From assembly GCF_017104715.1 (NCBI RefSeq), contig NZ_JAAGPI010000021.1, positions 62,001 through 126,000 of the forward strand: a stretch of DNA of 64,000 nucleotides, in the 5' to 3' direction. This stretch comes from Burkholderia sp. Ac-20365. GTDB taxonomy: Bacteria; Pseudomonadota; Gammaproteobacteria; Burkholderiales; Burkholderiaceae. How positions within the stretch are numbered: position 1 is the stretch's first letter; every line of letters starts with the position of its first letter. Positions 8,532-17,259 of the stretch are shown here, piece after piece. The notes below the pieces were generated by a model. The model did not search any database. It was not told where the DNA came from and was given only the letters and a program-made list of their open reading frames with translations. Made by a program: the position numbers and the translations under genes.

Positions 8532-9833
8532 TCATCCTGTTGCCGTTTCCCAGATCAACGCGCCGTTCAGCGCGATGATGCCCGCCGCGCACATCCACGC
8601 GAGCACGAGCGGCACGCCGTGCACGCGCCAGCCGTGCATCAGCCGTTTATCTGATGCGAAACGGATCAAGGGCACGACGGCTAGCGGCAGTTGCAGGCTC
8701 AGCACGACCTGGCTTGCCACCAGCAACTGCGCGGAGCCGTGCTGCCCGAACAGGCCCACGGCAATGAGTGCGGGGCCGATCGCCAGTGCGCGCGTCAGCA
8801 GTGCGCGCTGCCAGCGTGGCAGCCGGATCTGCAGAAAGCCTTCCATCACCGCCTGGCCAGCGAGCGTGCCGGTCACGGTCGCGCTCAGGCCGCACGCGAG
8901 CAATGCGGCTGCGAACAGGATCGCCGCCCAGTGCGAGCCGACGATGGGCGCGATGAGCCGGTGCGCGTCGGCGAGATCGGTGACGGTGCGATGACCGCTC
9001 GCGTGGAAGACGGCCGCCGAGACGACCAGCAGCGCTGCATTGATCACGAAAGCCAGTGAAAGCGCGCTGAAGGTGCCGAAGTTGACGCCGCGCAACGTGC
9101 TGGCGATCTCGGTATCGGTGGCGCACCGCGCGTGCGTCTTGACGAGCGCGGAATGCAGATAGAGGTTGTGCGGCATGACCGTCGCGCCCAGAATGCCCGC
9201 CGCGAGCCACACCATCCCGGCGTTGCGCAGCAGTTCGGCGCTGGGCGCCGCGCCCGTCAGTGCGGCTCGCCAGTCGGGGCGCGCGAGCACCAGTTCGATC
9301 ACGAAGCACAAGCCGACGAACAGGATCAGCGCGACCACCACCGTTTCCAGTGTGCGCTGCCCGTGCCGCTGCAACGCGAGCATCGCGAAGGTGCCGACCG
9401 CCGACATCAGCACGCCCGCCGTCAGCGACACGCCGAACAGCAACTGCAGCGCGACCGCGCTGCCGACTACCTCGGCTACGTCGCAGGCGATGATCGCGAT
9501 CTCGCTCGTCACCCACAGGAACAGCGTCATGTGCCGGCCGGTGCGCTCGCGGCATAGCTGCGCGAGGTCGCGCCCCGTCACGACACCGAGGCGCGATGCC
9601 ACCCACTGCAGCAGCATCGCCATCAGACTCGATATGACCACGACGCTCAGCAGGGCATAGCCATAGCTCGCACCGCCTGCGAGCGCCGTCGCCCAGTTGC
9701 CGGGGTCCATGTAGCCGATCGCGACGAGCGCGCCCGCGCCGACGAACGTCAGCCAGTTGGCGGAACGCGGCGGCCGGTTGCCCGCGCGGCGGGGCCGGCG
9801 GGACGGATTCAATGCGGACGGATTCGAGTTCAT
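8532..9833 (-). CDS. Nramp family divalent metal transporter (MntH-like)
   Basis: A 433-residue polytopic inner-membrane protein of the Nramp family. The TM1 signature GYMDPGNWAT supplies the metal-binding Asp and Asn. TM6 has VMPHNLYLHSALV with the conserved MPHN metal ligands. About 11 hydrophobic helices are seen. It imports Mn(II), possibly Fe(II), with protons. The ATG at 9833 starts just before the SANWLTF region; an upstream GTG at 9854 is also possible, and neither has a clear ribosome site. Confidence 0.88.
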   Translation of the reverse strand: MNSNPSALNPSRRPRRAGNRPPRSANWLTFVGAGALVAIGYMDPGNWATALAGGASYGYALLSVVVISSLMAMLLQWVASRLGVVTGRDLAQLCRERTGRHMTLFLWVTSEIAIIACDVAEVVGSAVALQLLFGVSLTAGVLMSAVGTFAMLALQRHGQRTLETVVVALILFVGLCFVIELVLARPDWRAALTGAAPSAELLRNAGMVWLAAGILGATVMPHNLYLHSALVKTHARCATDTEIASTLRGVNFGTFSALSLAFVINAALLVVSAAVFHASGHRTVTDLADAHRLIAPIVGSHWAAILFAAALLACGLSATVTGTLAGQAVMEGFLQIRLPRWQRALLTRALAIGPALIAVGLFGQHGSAQLLVASQVVLSLQLPLAVVPLIRFASDKRLMHGWRVHGVPLVLAWMCAAGIIALNGALIWETATG

Positions 9834-10414
9834 CGCAGATCGATGGCAAAGCACGCAATTGAAAGGGCAAGCGGCATGCCATGCATTCCAATGCCTTTCA
9901 GGCGGTCACATTACGACCACTATCTGGGCTAATTTGACAGTCTATAGTGAGGGTGGAAGACGTGTATTGGGTGGATGCAGTCCGCTTCAGTGGGCCTGAA
10001 CGGAACATGGCGGTTCGATGCGCGAAAGCGGGTTTTTTTCGGGTGGACAGGACGCGATAACCCGATAAAATTGCGGCCAATTTTGCGGCGCGTGTCGGCC
10101 GCAACGGCTCAGTGCATTCTGGCGGGCCGGAGCACCACATATCGGCCTTCACAGGCCGCTGGTGCCCTCGACCCCAGACACGGCAGAGAAACCGCGCAGG
10201 AAGCGGGCGGAGAGCAGGCAGAAGCCCACAGAAGTCGAGCACAGCTCACGGATGGCGGCGCGCTGTACCCTTTGCGCGACATCTGGCGGTTTTTTTTGAA
10301 TCGGGCATCGTTTGATGGTAGTTTTCGGGTTTTTCAAGGGTCGCCACTGGCAGCACGCAGCGGCATGAAGCGGGGTAAGCGACCGGTTTCGCGCCGGTCA
10401 GAACGGAGAACGGA
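9834..10414. other. Non-coding region between the Nramp gene and potF
   Basis: About 580 bases with no convincing gene. It holds the divergent 5' regions of the Nramp gene (-) and potF (+). A small dyad CACTAT (9918-9923) and ATAGTG (9944-9949) flanks a TTGACA on the Nramp side. A sigma70-like promoter for the pot operon is at 10044-10071. Just past it is an imperfect AAAATTG-CGG-CCAATTTT dyad (about 10067-10084). Confidence 0.5.
10044..10071 (+). promoter_or_regulatory. Putative sigma70 promoter of the pot operon
   Basis: TGGACA (10044-10049), a 16-base spacer and TAAAAT (10066-10071). The leader to potF would be about 340 bases, unusually long. Confidence 0.4.
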
Positions 10415-11515
10415 ATGAAGAAACGGGTGGTGGGCCAACTGGCCGCGCTGGTGCTGTGCGCGACGCCTTTCCTGTCGGCGGCTGCAAAAGATACACAACT
10501 GAATGTGTACAACTGGTCGGACTACATCGCCAAGGACACGATTCCGAACTTCACCAAGCAGACGGGCGTCCAGGTCAAGTACGACAACTACGATAGCGAC
10601 GACACGCTGCAGGCCAAGCTGCTGACGGGTAACTCGGGCTACGACATCGTCGTGCCGACCAGCAACTACGCGGGCAAGCAGATCGCAGCGGGCATCTTTG
10701 CGCCGCTCGACAAGTCGAAGATCCCGAACCTCAAGTATCTCGATCCTGCGCTGATGGCGCTCGTCGCGGGCGCGGACCCGGGCAACAAGTTCTCGGTGCC
10801 CTGGGCGTACGGCACGACGGGCCTCGGCTACAACGTGACGAAGGCGCAGCAGATTCTCGGCAAGGGCGTCGCGCTCGATAACTGGGACATCCTGTTCAAG
10901 CCGGAAAACATCTCGAAGTTGAAGGCGTGCGGCGTCTCCGTGCTCGACGCGCCGGACCAGATGTTCGCAGCCGCGCTGCACTACATCGGCAAGGATCCGA
11001 TGAGCACCAACCCGGCCGACTATCGCGAAGCACTCGCGATGATGAAGAAGATCCGTCCGTACATCACGCAGTTCAACTCGTCGGGCTACATCAACGACAT
11101 GGTCGGCGGCGACATCTGCTTCGCGTACGGCTGGTCGGGTGACGTCGTGATCGCCAAGCATCGCGCGGCGGAAGCGAAGAAGCCGTACAAGGTCGACTAT
11201 TACATTCCGAAGGGCGGTGCGCCCGTGTGGTTCGACGTGATGGCGATTCCGAAGGACGCGAAGAACAAGGAAGCCGCGATGGAGTGGATCAACTACATCG
11301 AGACGCCGCAGGTTCACGCCGCCATCACGAATGCCGTCTACTACCCGAGCGCGAATGCGGAAGCGCGCAAGTACGTGGACAAGGATGTCGCGAACGACCC
11401 GGCCGTCTATCCGCCGGCGGATGTCGTCAAGACGCTGTTCCTGCTGAAGCCGCTGCCGCCTGAAATCCAGCGTCTGCAGACGCGGCTGTGGACCGAGTTC
11501 AAGTCCGGCCGTTAA
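10415..11515 (+). CDS. potF: Polyamine (putrescine-type) ABC transporter periplasmic binding protein
   Basis: A 366-residue periplasmic binding protein with a signal peptide (about residues 1-24, ending SAAA). The mature start LNVYNWSDYIAKDT is the PotF/PotD signature; the W-S-D of this segment line the polyamine pocket in E. coli PotF. Further conserved blocks are GYDIVVPTSNY and VPWAYGTTGLGYN. It captures putrescine or another polyamine for the transporter encoded just downstream. A hairpin between this gene and the ATPase gene probably lets the binding protein be made in excess. Confidence 0.9.
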   Translation: MKKRVVGQLAALVLCATPFLSAAAKDTQLNVYNWSDYIAKDTIPNFTKQTGVQVKYDNYDSDDTLQAKLLTGNSGYDIVVPTSNYAGKQIAAGIFAPLDKSKIPNLKYLDPALMALVAGADPGNKFSVPWAYGTTGLGYNVTKAQQILGKGVALDNWDILFKPENISKLKACGVSVLDAPDQMFAAALHYIGKDPMSTNPADYREALAMMKKIRPYITQFNSSGYINDMVGGDICFAYGWSGDVVIAKHRAAEAKKPYKVDYYIPKGGAPVWFDVMAIPKDAKNKEAAMEWINYIETPQVHAAITNAVYYPSANAEARKYVDKDVANDPAVYPPADVVKTLFLLKPLPPEIQRLQTRLWTEFKSGR

Positions 11516-11557
11516 GCGGACCTGAGCCACACGGTTGTGCAGGAAAGCATCATCATG

Positions 11558-11586
11558 AAGCCCTCGGTTTGCAGCCGGGGGCTTTG
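11558..11586 (+). terminator. Intercistronic stem-loop between potF and potG
   Basis: AAGCCCTCGG pairs with CCGGGGGCTT (one mismatch) around a 7-base loop, with only a short T run. It looks like an attenuating or mRNA-stabilising hairpin rather than a full stop. Confidence 0.6.
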
Positions 11587-11618
11587 TTCGTCAAATGCAG
11601 GGAGAGAAGCAGCAGATC

Positions 11619-12782
11619 ATGAGTGACCAGTCGAACGTGCTGGCAGGGGCCGGCGTGTCGTCCTCGGGCAATTCCGCCGCTGCGCAGAACGCAGCGGAAA
11701 ACTTCGTGCAGATCGTCGACGTCGTGAAGAAATTCGGCGAGACGGTTGCGGTCAAGGGCGTCAATCTGTCGGTGAAGAAGGGCGAACTGTTCGCCCTGCT
11801 CGGCAGTTCCGGTTGTGGCAAGTCGACGCTATTGCGCATGCTTGCAGGACTGGAAACGGTCACGTCGGGCAAGATTCTGATCGACGGTGAAGACCTCGCG
11901 CAGATGCCACCGTACAAGCGGCCCGTGAACATGATGTTCCAGTCGTATGCGCTCTTTCCGCATATGACGGTCGAATCGAACGTCGCGTTTGGCCTCAAGC
12001 AGGAAGGCGTGCCGAAAGCCGAACTGAAGGAGCGTGTGCAATCGGCGCTTGAACTCGTGCAGATGGGGCGCTTTGCGAAGCGCAAGCCGCATCAGCTGTC
12101 GGGCGGCCAGCAGCAGCGCGTCGCGCTGGCTCGCTCGCTCGTCAAGCGTCCGAAGCTGCTGCTGCTCGACGAGCCGATGTCGGCGCTCGACAAGCAGATC
12201 CGCCAGCGCACGCAGATCGAGCTCGTCAACATTCTCGACAAGGTCGGCGTGACCTGCATCATGGTCACGCACGATCAGGAAGAAGCGATGACGATGGCGA
12301 GCCGCCTTGCTGTGATGAGCGAAGGCGAGATCGTGCAGCTCGGCACGCCGAACGAAGTCTACGAATATCCGAACAGCCGCTTTTCGGCTGAGTTCATCGG
12401 CTCGACCAATCTGTTCGACGGCAATGTGGTCGAGGACGAGCCGGATCACGTGTACATCGAAACGCCCGATCTGCCCGTGCGCCTTTATGTGAGCCACGGC
12501 ATCACGGGGCCGCTCGGCATGCCCGTGACGATCTCGGTGCGCCCCGAGCGCATCGCGCTGACACGCAAGCCGCCTGAAGGCGCGTTCAACTGGGGCAAGG
12601 GCACGGTCACCAACATCGCGTACATGGGCGGCTACTCGCTGTATCACGTGAAGCTCGATGCGGGCAAGACGGTGATCGCGAACGTGTCGAGCCTCGCGCT
12701 GTCGGAGATCGAAACGCCTACATGGGGCGATGAAGTGTACGTGCGCTGGAGCGCGTCGGCGGGCGTGGTGCTGACATCATGA
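11619..12782 (+). CDS. potG: Polyamine ABC transporter ATP-binding protein
   Basis: A 387-residue ATPase of the spermidine/putrescine importer class. It has Walker A GSSGCGKST, the Q-loop segment RPVNMMFQSYALFPHMTV, the LSGGQQQRVALARSL signature, and Walker B LLLLDEPMSALD. A C-terminal TOBE-type domain begins near residue 270. ATG at 11619 is preferred because GGGAG precedes it; an in-frame ATG at 11595 lacks a ribosome site. Its stop overlaps the next start as ATGA, showing translational coupling with the permease. Confidence 0.92.
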   Translation: MSDQSNVLAGAGVSSSGNSAAAQNAAENFVQIVDVVKKFGETVAVKGVNLSVKKGELFALLGSSGCGKSTLLRMLAGLETVTSGKILIDGEDLAQMPPYKRPVNMMFQSYALFPHMTVESNVAFGLKQEGVPKAELKERVQSALELVQMGRFAKRKPHQLSGGQQQRVALARSLVKRPKLLLLDEPMSALDKQIRQRTQIELVNILDKVGVTCIMVTHDQEEAMTMASRLAVMSEGEIVQLGTPNEVYEYPNSRFSAEFIGSTNLFDGNVVEDEPDHVYIETPDLPVRLYVSHGITGPLGMPVTISVRPERIALTRKPPEGAFNWGKGTVTNIAYMGGYSLYHVKLDAGKTVIANVSSLALSEIETPTWGDEVYVRWSASAGVVLTS

Positions 12783-13708
12783 AACGCGCGCTGCATTCCT
12801 TCATGATGTGGCCCGTGCGCCGCTTCCATCTGACGGGGAGCACGGCGGTCGTCGCGGGGCCGTTCATCTGGCTGCTGCTGTTCTTCCTTGTGCCGTTCCT
12901 GCTGGTCGTGAAGATCAGCTTCGCGGACCTGCAGCTCGGCATTCCTCCATACACGGAGCTGACGTCGATCAAGGACGGCGTGATTCATATCGCGCTCGAC
13001 CTGTCGCACTACGCGTTCCTGTTGCAGGACAGCCTGTACTTTGCGACCTACGTGAACTCGGTGGTCGTCGCGGGCATCTCGACGCTGCTGTGTCTGCTGC
13101 TCGGCTATCCGATGGCGTACTACATCGCGCGCTCGAACCCGGCTACACGCAACATCCTGATGATGGCGGTGATGCTGCCGTTCTGGACGTCGTTCCTGAT
13201 CCGCGTGTACGCGTGGATCGGCATCCTGAAGAACAACGGGCTGCTGAACAATTTCCTGATGTCGATCGGGCTGATTCATTCGCCCATCGAGCTGTATCAC
13301 ACCAACACGGCCGTCTATATCGGCATGGTGTATTCGTATTTGCCGTTCCTCGTGATGCCGCTCTACGCGCACCTCGTCAAGATGGACCTGACGCTGCTGG
13401 AAGCCGCCTACGACCTCGGTGCGAAGCCGTGGAAGGCGTTCTGGCAGATCACGCTGCCGCTGTCGAAGAACGGCATCATCGCGGGCTGCCTGCTGGTGTT
13501 CATCCCGGCGGTGGGTGAGTACGTGATTCCTGAACTGCTCGGCGGCGCGAACACGCTGATGATCGGCCGCGTGATGTGGAATGAGTTCTTCGACAACGCC
13601 GACTGGCCGATGGCCTCCGCCGTCACCTGCGCAATGGTGCTGCTGCTGCTCGTGCCGATGGCGCTGTTCCAGTACTCGCAGGCGAAGGCACTGGAGGAGA
13701 AGCGCTGA
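12779..13708 (+). CDS. potH: Polyamine ABC transporter permease 1
   Basis: A 309-residue inner-membrane permease with about six hydrophobic segments. The cytoplasmic EAA loop is seen as LLEAAYDLGAKPWKAFWQITLPL, where the ATPase docks. It overlaps potG by four bases (ATGA) and potI by one base. With potI it forms the membrane channel of the polyamine importer. Confidence 0.92.
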   Translation: MKRALHSFMMWPVRRFHLTGSTAVVAGPFIWLLLFFLVPFLLVVKISFADLQLGIPPYTELTSIKDGVIHIALDLSHYAFLLQDSLYFATYVNSVVVAGISTLLCLLLGYPMAYYIARSNPATRNILMMAVMLPFWTSFLIRVYAWIGILKNNGLLNNFLMSIGLIHSPIELYHTNTAVYIGMVYSYLPFLVMPLYAHLVKMDLTLLEAAYDLGAKPWKAFWQITLPLSKNGIIAGCLLVFIPAVGEYVIPELLGGANTLMIGRVMWNEFFDNADWPMASAVTCAMVLLLLVPMALFQYSQAKALEEKR

Positions 13709-14526
13709 TGAAACCGAATCGTGTATTACAGTTCATCGCGCTTGCAATCGGCTTCGCGTTCCTCTATGTGCCGATCGTCAGCCTCGTCGTGTATTCGTTC
13801 AACGAGTCGCAGCTGGTGACGGTATGGACGCGTTTCTCGACGCGCTGGTACGCCGCTTTGCTGCAGGACGAGGAACTGATCAACGCCGCGTGGCTGTCGC
13901 TGCGCGTCGCGTTGCTGACGGCGTTTGCTTCCGTGATCATCGGCACGTGGGCGGGCTTCGTGCTCGCGCGCATGGGGCGCTTCCGTGGCTTCACGCTGTA
14001 CACCGGGATGATCAACGCGCCGCTCGTGATTCCCGAAGTGATCCAGGGCATTTCGCTGCTGCTGCTGTTCATCGAAATGGGCAAGTGGCTCGGCTGGCCG
14101 GCAGGGCGCGGCATTTTCACGATCTGGATCGGCCACGTGATGCTGTGTATTTCCTACGTCGCGATTATTGTGCAGTCACGCGTGCGCGACCTGCATCCGT
14201 CGCTCGAGGAAGCGGCACTGGATCTCGGCGCGACGCCGTTGCGTGTATTTTTCTTCATCACGCTGCCGCTGATCTCGCAGGCGCTGATTGCCGGCTGGCT
14301 GCTGTCGTTCACGCTGTCGATCGACGATCTGGTGCTGTCGGCGTTCCTGTCCGGGCCGGGCTCGACGACGCTGCCGCTGGTGGTGTTCTCGCGCGTGCGT
14401 CTGGGTTTGAACCCGGAAATGAACGCACTGGCGACGCTGTTCATCGCCGTCGTTACCGTGGGCGTCGTGGTGGCAAATCACTTCATGCAGCGGGCCGAAA
14501 AGCGCCGCCTGGCGATGGCGATCTAG
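13708..14526 (+). CDS. potI: Polyamine ABC transporter permease 2
   Basis: A 272-residue permease with about six membrane segments. The EAA loop LEEAALDLGATPLRVFFFI is clear. The start overlaps the stop of potH (TGATG). Last gene of potFGHI. A dyad follows (CTTTGCCGG at 14550-14558 with CCGGCAAAG at 14579-14587), without a T run, so termination here is weakly supported. Confidence 0.92.
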   Translation: MKPNRVLQFIALAIGFAFLYVPIVSLVVYSFNESQLVTVWTRFSTRWYAALLQDEELINAAWLSLRVALLTAFASVIIGTWAGFVLARMGRFRGFTLYTGMINAPLVIPEVIQGISLLLLFIEMGKWLGWPAGRGIFTIWIGHVMLCISYVAIIVQSRVRDLHPSLEEAALDLGATPLRVFFFITLPLISQALIAGWLLSFTLSIDDLVLSAFLSGPGSTTLPLVVFSRVRLGLNPEMNALATLFIAVVTVGVVVANHFMQRAEKRRLAMAI

Positions 14527-14596
14527 TTCAGGTTGCGTCGTTTCATTTCCTTTGCCGGTGCCTGCATCTTGAAAGGCCCCGGCAAAGCGAGTCGGT

Positions 14597-16009
14597 TCAG
14601 ATCCGATAGCCGATACGTAATCCGCCCCAGTGGCGGCCGTTGACGAAAATCGGCGCTGACGCGTCCTTCATCAGTGCATATTCGCCGCCGCCCATATCGC
14701 GCCGATACGTTTGCAGCAGGAAACGCTTCGTATGGGTGCCGGCGGCGAGGCCGGTGCGGTCGTTGAACATGCGCCGGTTGCGGCAGTTCGCGGCGTTCCA
14801 GACAGCGTCGCCGCGTTGAGGCTGGGAAAACTTGAGATTGTGCGTGGGCAGGTAGCCGCGCACGTCTACAGCCGCGCAGAAGGCCACGCGCGGATCGAGC
14901 TGGAGTATCGGTTCCTGTATCGATGGCAGGATGCGATCGGTGAAGTCAGTGAAACGTGTCATGAATTGCGGCGGGTTCGTCCCCGGCATGGGTACGTAGC
15001 GATCATCGAACAGATCGTTCATCGACAGTTCGCCGCGCGCGATAGCGGCTTCGAACAGTTTGCCGACCTTCGCGGCGGCCTGTTCGACAGCGTCGATGAA
15101 CGGCGTGTCGGTCGTTGCGACGCCGGTGGCCGCGGTCAGTTCGATCAGGTTTTCCGACACGCCGAGCAGATTGCCGAGCCGGTTCTTCGCCTGCACGAAG
15201 TTTTCGCCCGAATGCTCGACGTCGGTTGCGATTTCGAGCACCTGCGACTCGAATGCATTGCATTGCTCTTCGATTTCGCTCGACAGTGTCGCGATCTGGT
15301 TCGCCTCTGCATTCAATTGCATGATCGCGTGACCGGTCGAGTGCACGACGTCACCGATCATCCGCGTGCCTTCGCGCACGCGCTGCGCGCGCGCCGTGTT
15401 TTCGGCGCCTTCCGTAATCAGGCGCTCGGTCTGCTCCGTGAGCTGCGCAAGCGTGGTTTCGATCTGGCCCGTTGCCTGCGCCGTTTTCGCCGACAGCGTC
15501 TTCACTTCCGCAGCGACGACGGCGAAGCTCTTGCCGAATTCTCCCGCCCGGGCAGCTTCGATGGCGGCATTCAGCGCGAGCAGATGCGTCTGGCGCGCGA
15601 TCAGTGAAATTTCCTCCGACACGCGGCTAACATGCGTCAGCGCCGCGCGCAACGCGCCGATCTGGCTCTCGATCAACGTGACGCCTTCGACCAGTCCATG
15701 AATGTCCGACAGCGACGCGTCGAGCGTCTGCTGCGAGCCTTCGACGTCGCCAGCAGCCTGCGCGGTGACTGTGCGCATTTCGCGGGCCGCGGCGGCGATG
15801 CGGTGATTGCCGGCAAGCGTCGCGGCCGCCGACTGGCGCAGCGTCTGGCACACGTCGGCCTGGCGTTCGACTCGCGTGGCGACTTCTTCGATATGACCCG
15901 ACACATCGCAGATTTCGATGCCGAGCTTGCCCGCGTGCGCAGCGATATCGCCGACCACGGATGAAGTGCCGACACTGCGGCGCAGGCGGCGATTGAAGAA
16001 GCCCGTCAT
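14597..16009 (-). CDS. Soluble methyl-accepting chemotaxis protein, signalling domain N-terminal
   Basis: A 470-residue chemoreceptor-like protein. Residues about 20-300 form the coiled-coil signalling domain, with the tip sequence EISLIARQTHLLALNAAIEAARAGE that contacts CheA/CheW. No transmembrane segment is visible. The region after about 310 is a separate globular domain ending RRDMGGGEYALMKDASAPIF and HWGGLRIGY, likely a ligand-sensing domain. This order (signalling first, sensor last) marks a cytoplasmic receptor. ATG at 16009 is chosen because AGGAGA precedes it; a longer frame to 16201 is non-conserved in appearance. Confidence 0.85.
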   Translation of the reverse strand: MTGFFNRRLRRSVGTSSVVGDIAAHAGKLGIEICDVSGHIEEVATRVERQADVCQTLRQSAAATLAGNHRIAAAAREMRTVTAQAAGDVEGSQQTLDASLSDIHGLVEGVTLIESQIGALRAALTHVSRVSEEISLIARQTHLLALNAAIEAARAGEFGKSFAVVAAEVKTLSAKTAQATGQIETTLAQLTEQTERLITEGAENTARAQRVREGTRMIGDVVHSTGHAIMQLNAEANQIATLSSEIEEQCNAFESQVLEIATDVEHSGENFVQAKNRLGNLLGVSENLIELTAATGVATTDTPFIDAVEQAAAKVGKLFEAAIARGELSMNDLFDDRYVPMPGTNPPQFMTRFTDFTDRILPSIQEPILQLDPRVAFCAAVDVRGYLPTHNLKFSQPQRGDAVWNAANCRNRRMFNDRTGLAAGTHTKRFLLQTYRRDMGGGEYALMKDASAPIFVNGRHWGGLRIGYRI

Positions 16010-16284
16010 GGTCAAGTCTCCTGAACGGCGCAGATGCGCGCCGTCCCAACGTCCGTTTAATGTCCGTGTGAGTACATGCGGCAAAAGGGCGACAGGTCGT
16101 GATCGGCACCCCATTGATGAACTGCGGCACATGAATTGCACTTCGTCTGACATGCTTACGGATTCTCTACGGCGTCTTACGGGACGACTTGATAGGGACA
16201 ATCCCGTGGTCGGATCGGGTACGATCGCCGGTGTCCGTGCGCGAGCCGTGCCGCCTATCTGCCGAATCCTCCAACCAATGACCG

Positions 16285-16401
16285 ATGTTTGAATCCTTCG
16301 CGCGCGTTTCGGGCTGGGAACAGCTGGTGTATCTATGGGAACTGATCGTCATGGTCTGCAAGTTCCTGTGGGGTTTGCTGCGGCTGCTAGGCGGCGGCTG
16401 A
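16285..16401 (+). CDS. Possible small membrane peptide (38 residues)
   Basis: An open frame from ATG encodes a 38-residue peptide with an N-terminal amphipathic MFESFARVSGWEQ part and a hydrophobic stretch rich in Leu, Val and Trp that could span the membrane. By hand count, 28 of 37 sense codons after the start end in G or C, in line with coding bias here. No clear ribosome site is visible. It precedes the methyltransferase gene by 84 bases. Not recognised; may be a chance frame. Confidence 0.35.
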   Translation: MFESFARVSGWEQLVYLWELIVMVCKFLWGLLRLLGGG

Positions 16402-16485
16402 ATCCGAATGCATGCCCTGTCATATGGTGCAGGATGAACTTGCAGTAAGCTGAAACCCATTTCATTCCGCCAGTGCACTCCGCCG

Positions 16486-17259
16486 ATGACCGACGATTCC
16501 ACCCAGCGCTTTACCGACCGCGTAGCCGACTACGTCAAGTATCGGCCGGACTATCCGCGCGAAGTCGTGACCTTTCTGCACACGACGTGTGGACTCGCCG
16601 AGGGCGCGCGCGTCGCCGACATCGGCGCGGGCACGGGCATTTCGTCGAGGCTGTTTCTCGAAGCGGGGCATCCGGTCGTGGCCGTCGAGCCGAATCAGGC
16701 GATGCGGGCTGCCGCCGACGCGTGGCTCAGTCACTATGCCGGTTACGCGAGCGTCGCAGGCACGGCCGGGTCGACGTCACTGGATAACGCAAGCGTCGAG
16801 CTCGTCATCGCCGCTCAGGCGTTCCACTGGTTCGATCCCGACACGGCGCGACGCGAGTTTGCGCGGATCCTGAAGCCGCGCGGACTGATCGCATTGATGT
16901 GGAACAGCCGGCTGCTCGAAGGCACGCCGTTTCTTGCCGACTATGAAGCGCTGCTGCAGCGTTTCGGCGTCGATTATCAGGCCGTCTCCGAGCGCTATGG
17001 CGATGATCAGTCGATGGCTGCCTGGTTCGGGGACGCTTTCGCTCATCAGGCGCGTTTTCCGAACGCGCAGCGTCTCGACTTCGATGGGCTCAAAGGGCGG
17101 CTGATGTCGTCGTCTTATGCGCCGAAGGCCGGTCATCCGAATCATCAACCGATGCTCGATGCACTACGTGAACTGTTCGACCGTACCGCGCACGACGGTA
17201 CGGTCGACTTCGCCTATGAAACACGCGTGTATGTCGGACATGCGTCAGTCAGCGTCTAA
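16486..17259 (+). CDS. Class I SAM-dependent methyltransferase
   Basis: A 257-residue protein with the SAM-binding motif I VADIGAGTGISSRLF (about residues 43-57), an acidic residue at the end of strand 2 (VVAVEPN) and motif IV ELVIAAQAFHWFD. It belongs to the broad UbiE/SmtA-like class; the methyl acceptor is unknown. Its stop overlaps by four bases the stop of the converging hydrolase gene, with no terminator between them. Confidence 0.85.
   Translation: MTDDSTQRFTDRVADYVKYRPDYPREVVTFLHTTCGLAEGARVADIGAGTGISSRLFLEAGHPVVAVEPNQAMRAAADAWLSHYAGYASVAGTAGSTSLDNASVELVIAAQAFHWFDPDTARREFARILKPRGLIALMWNSRLLEGTPFLADYEALLQRFGVDYQAVSERYGDDQSMAAWFGDAFAHQARFPNAQRLDFDGLKGRLMSSSYAPKAGHPNHQPMLDALRELFDRTAHDGTVDFAYETRVYVGHASVSV

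Noticed and set aside
9918..9949. MntR/Fur box before the Nramp gene
   Set aside because: The CACTAT/ATAGTG arms are only six bases and do not match known Mn- or Fe-regulator boxes.
9975..10418. 147-residue frame upstream of potF
   Set aside because: No family, no ribosome site, biased Arg/Gly composition, and it runs into the potF start; better read as leader DNA.
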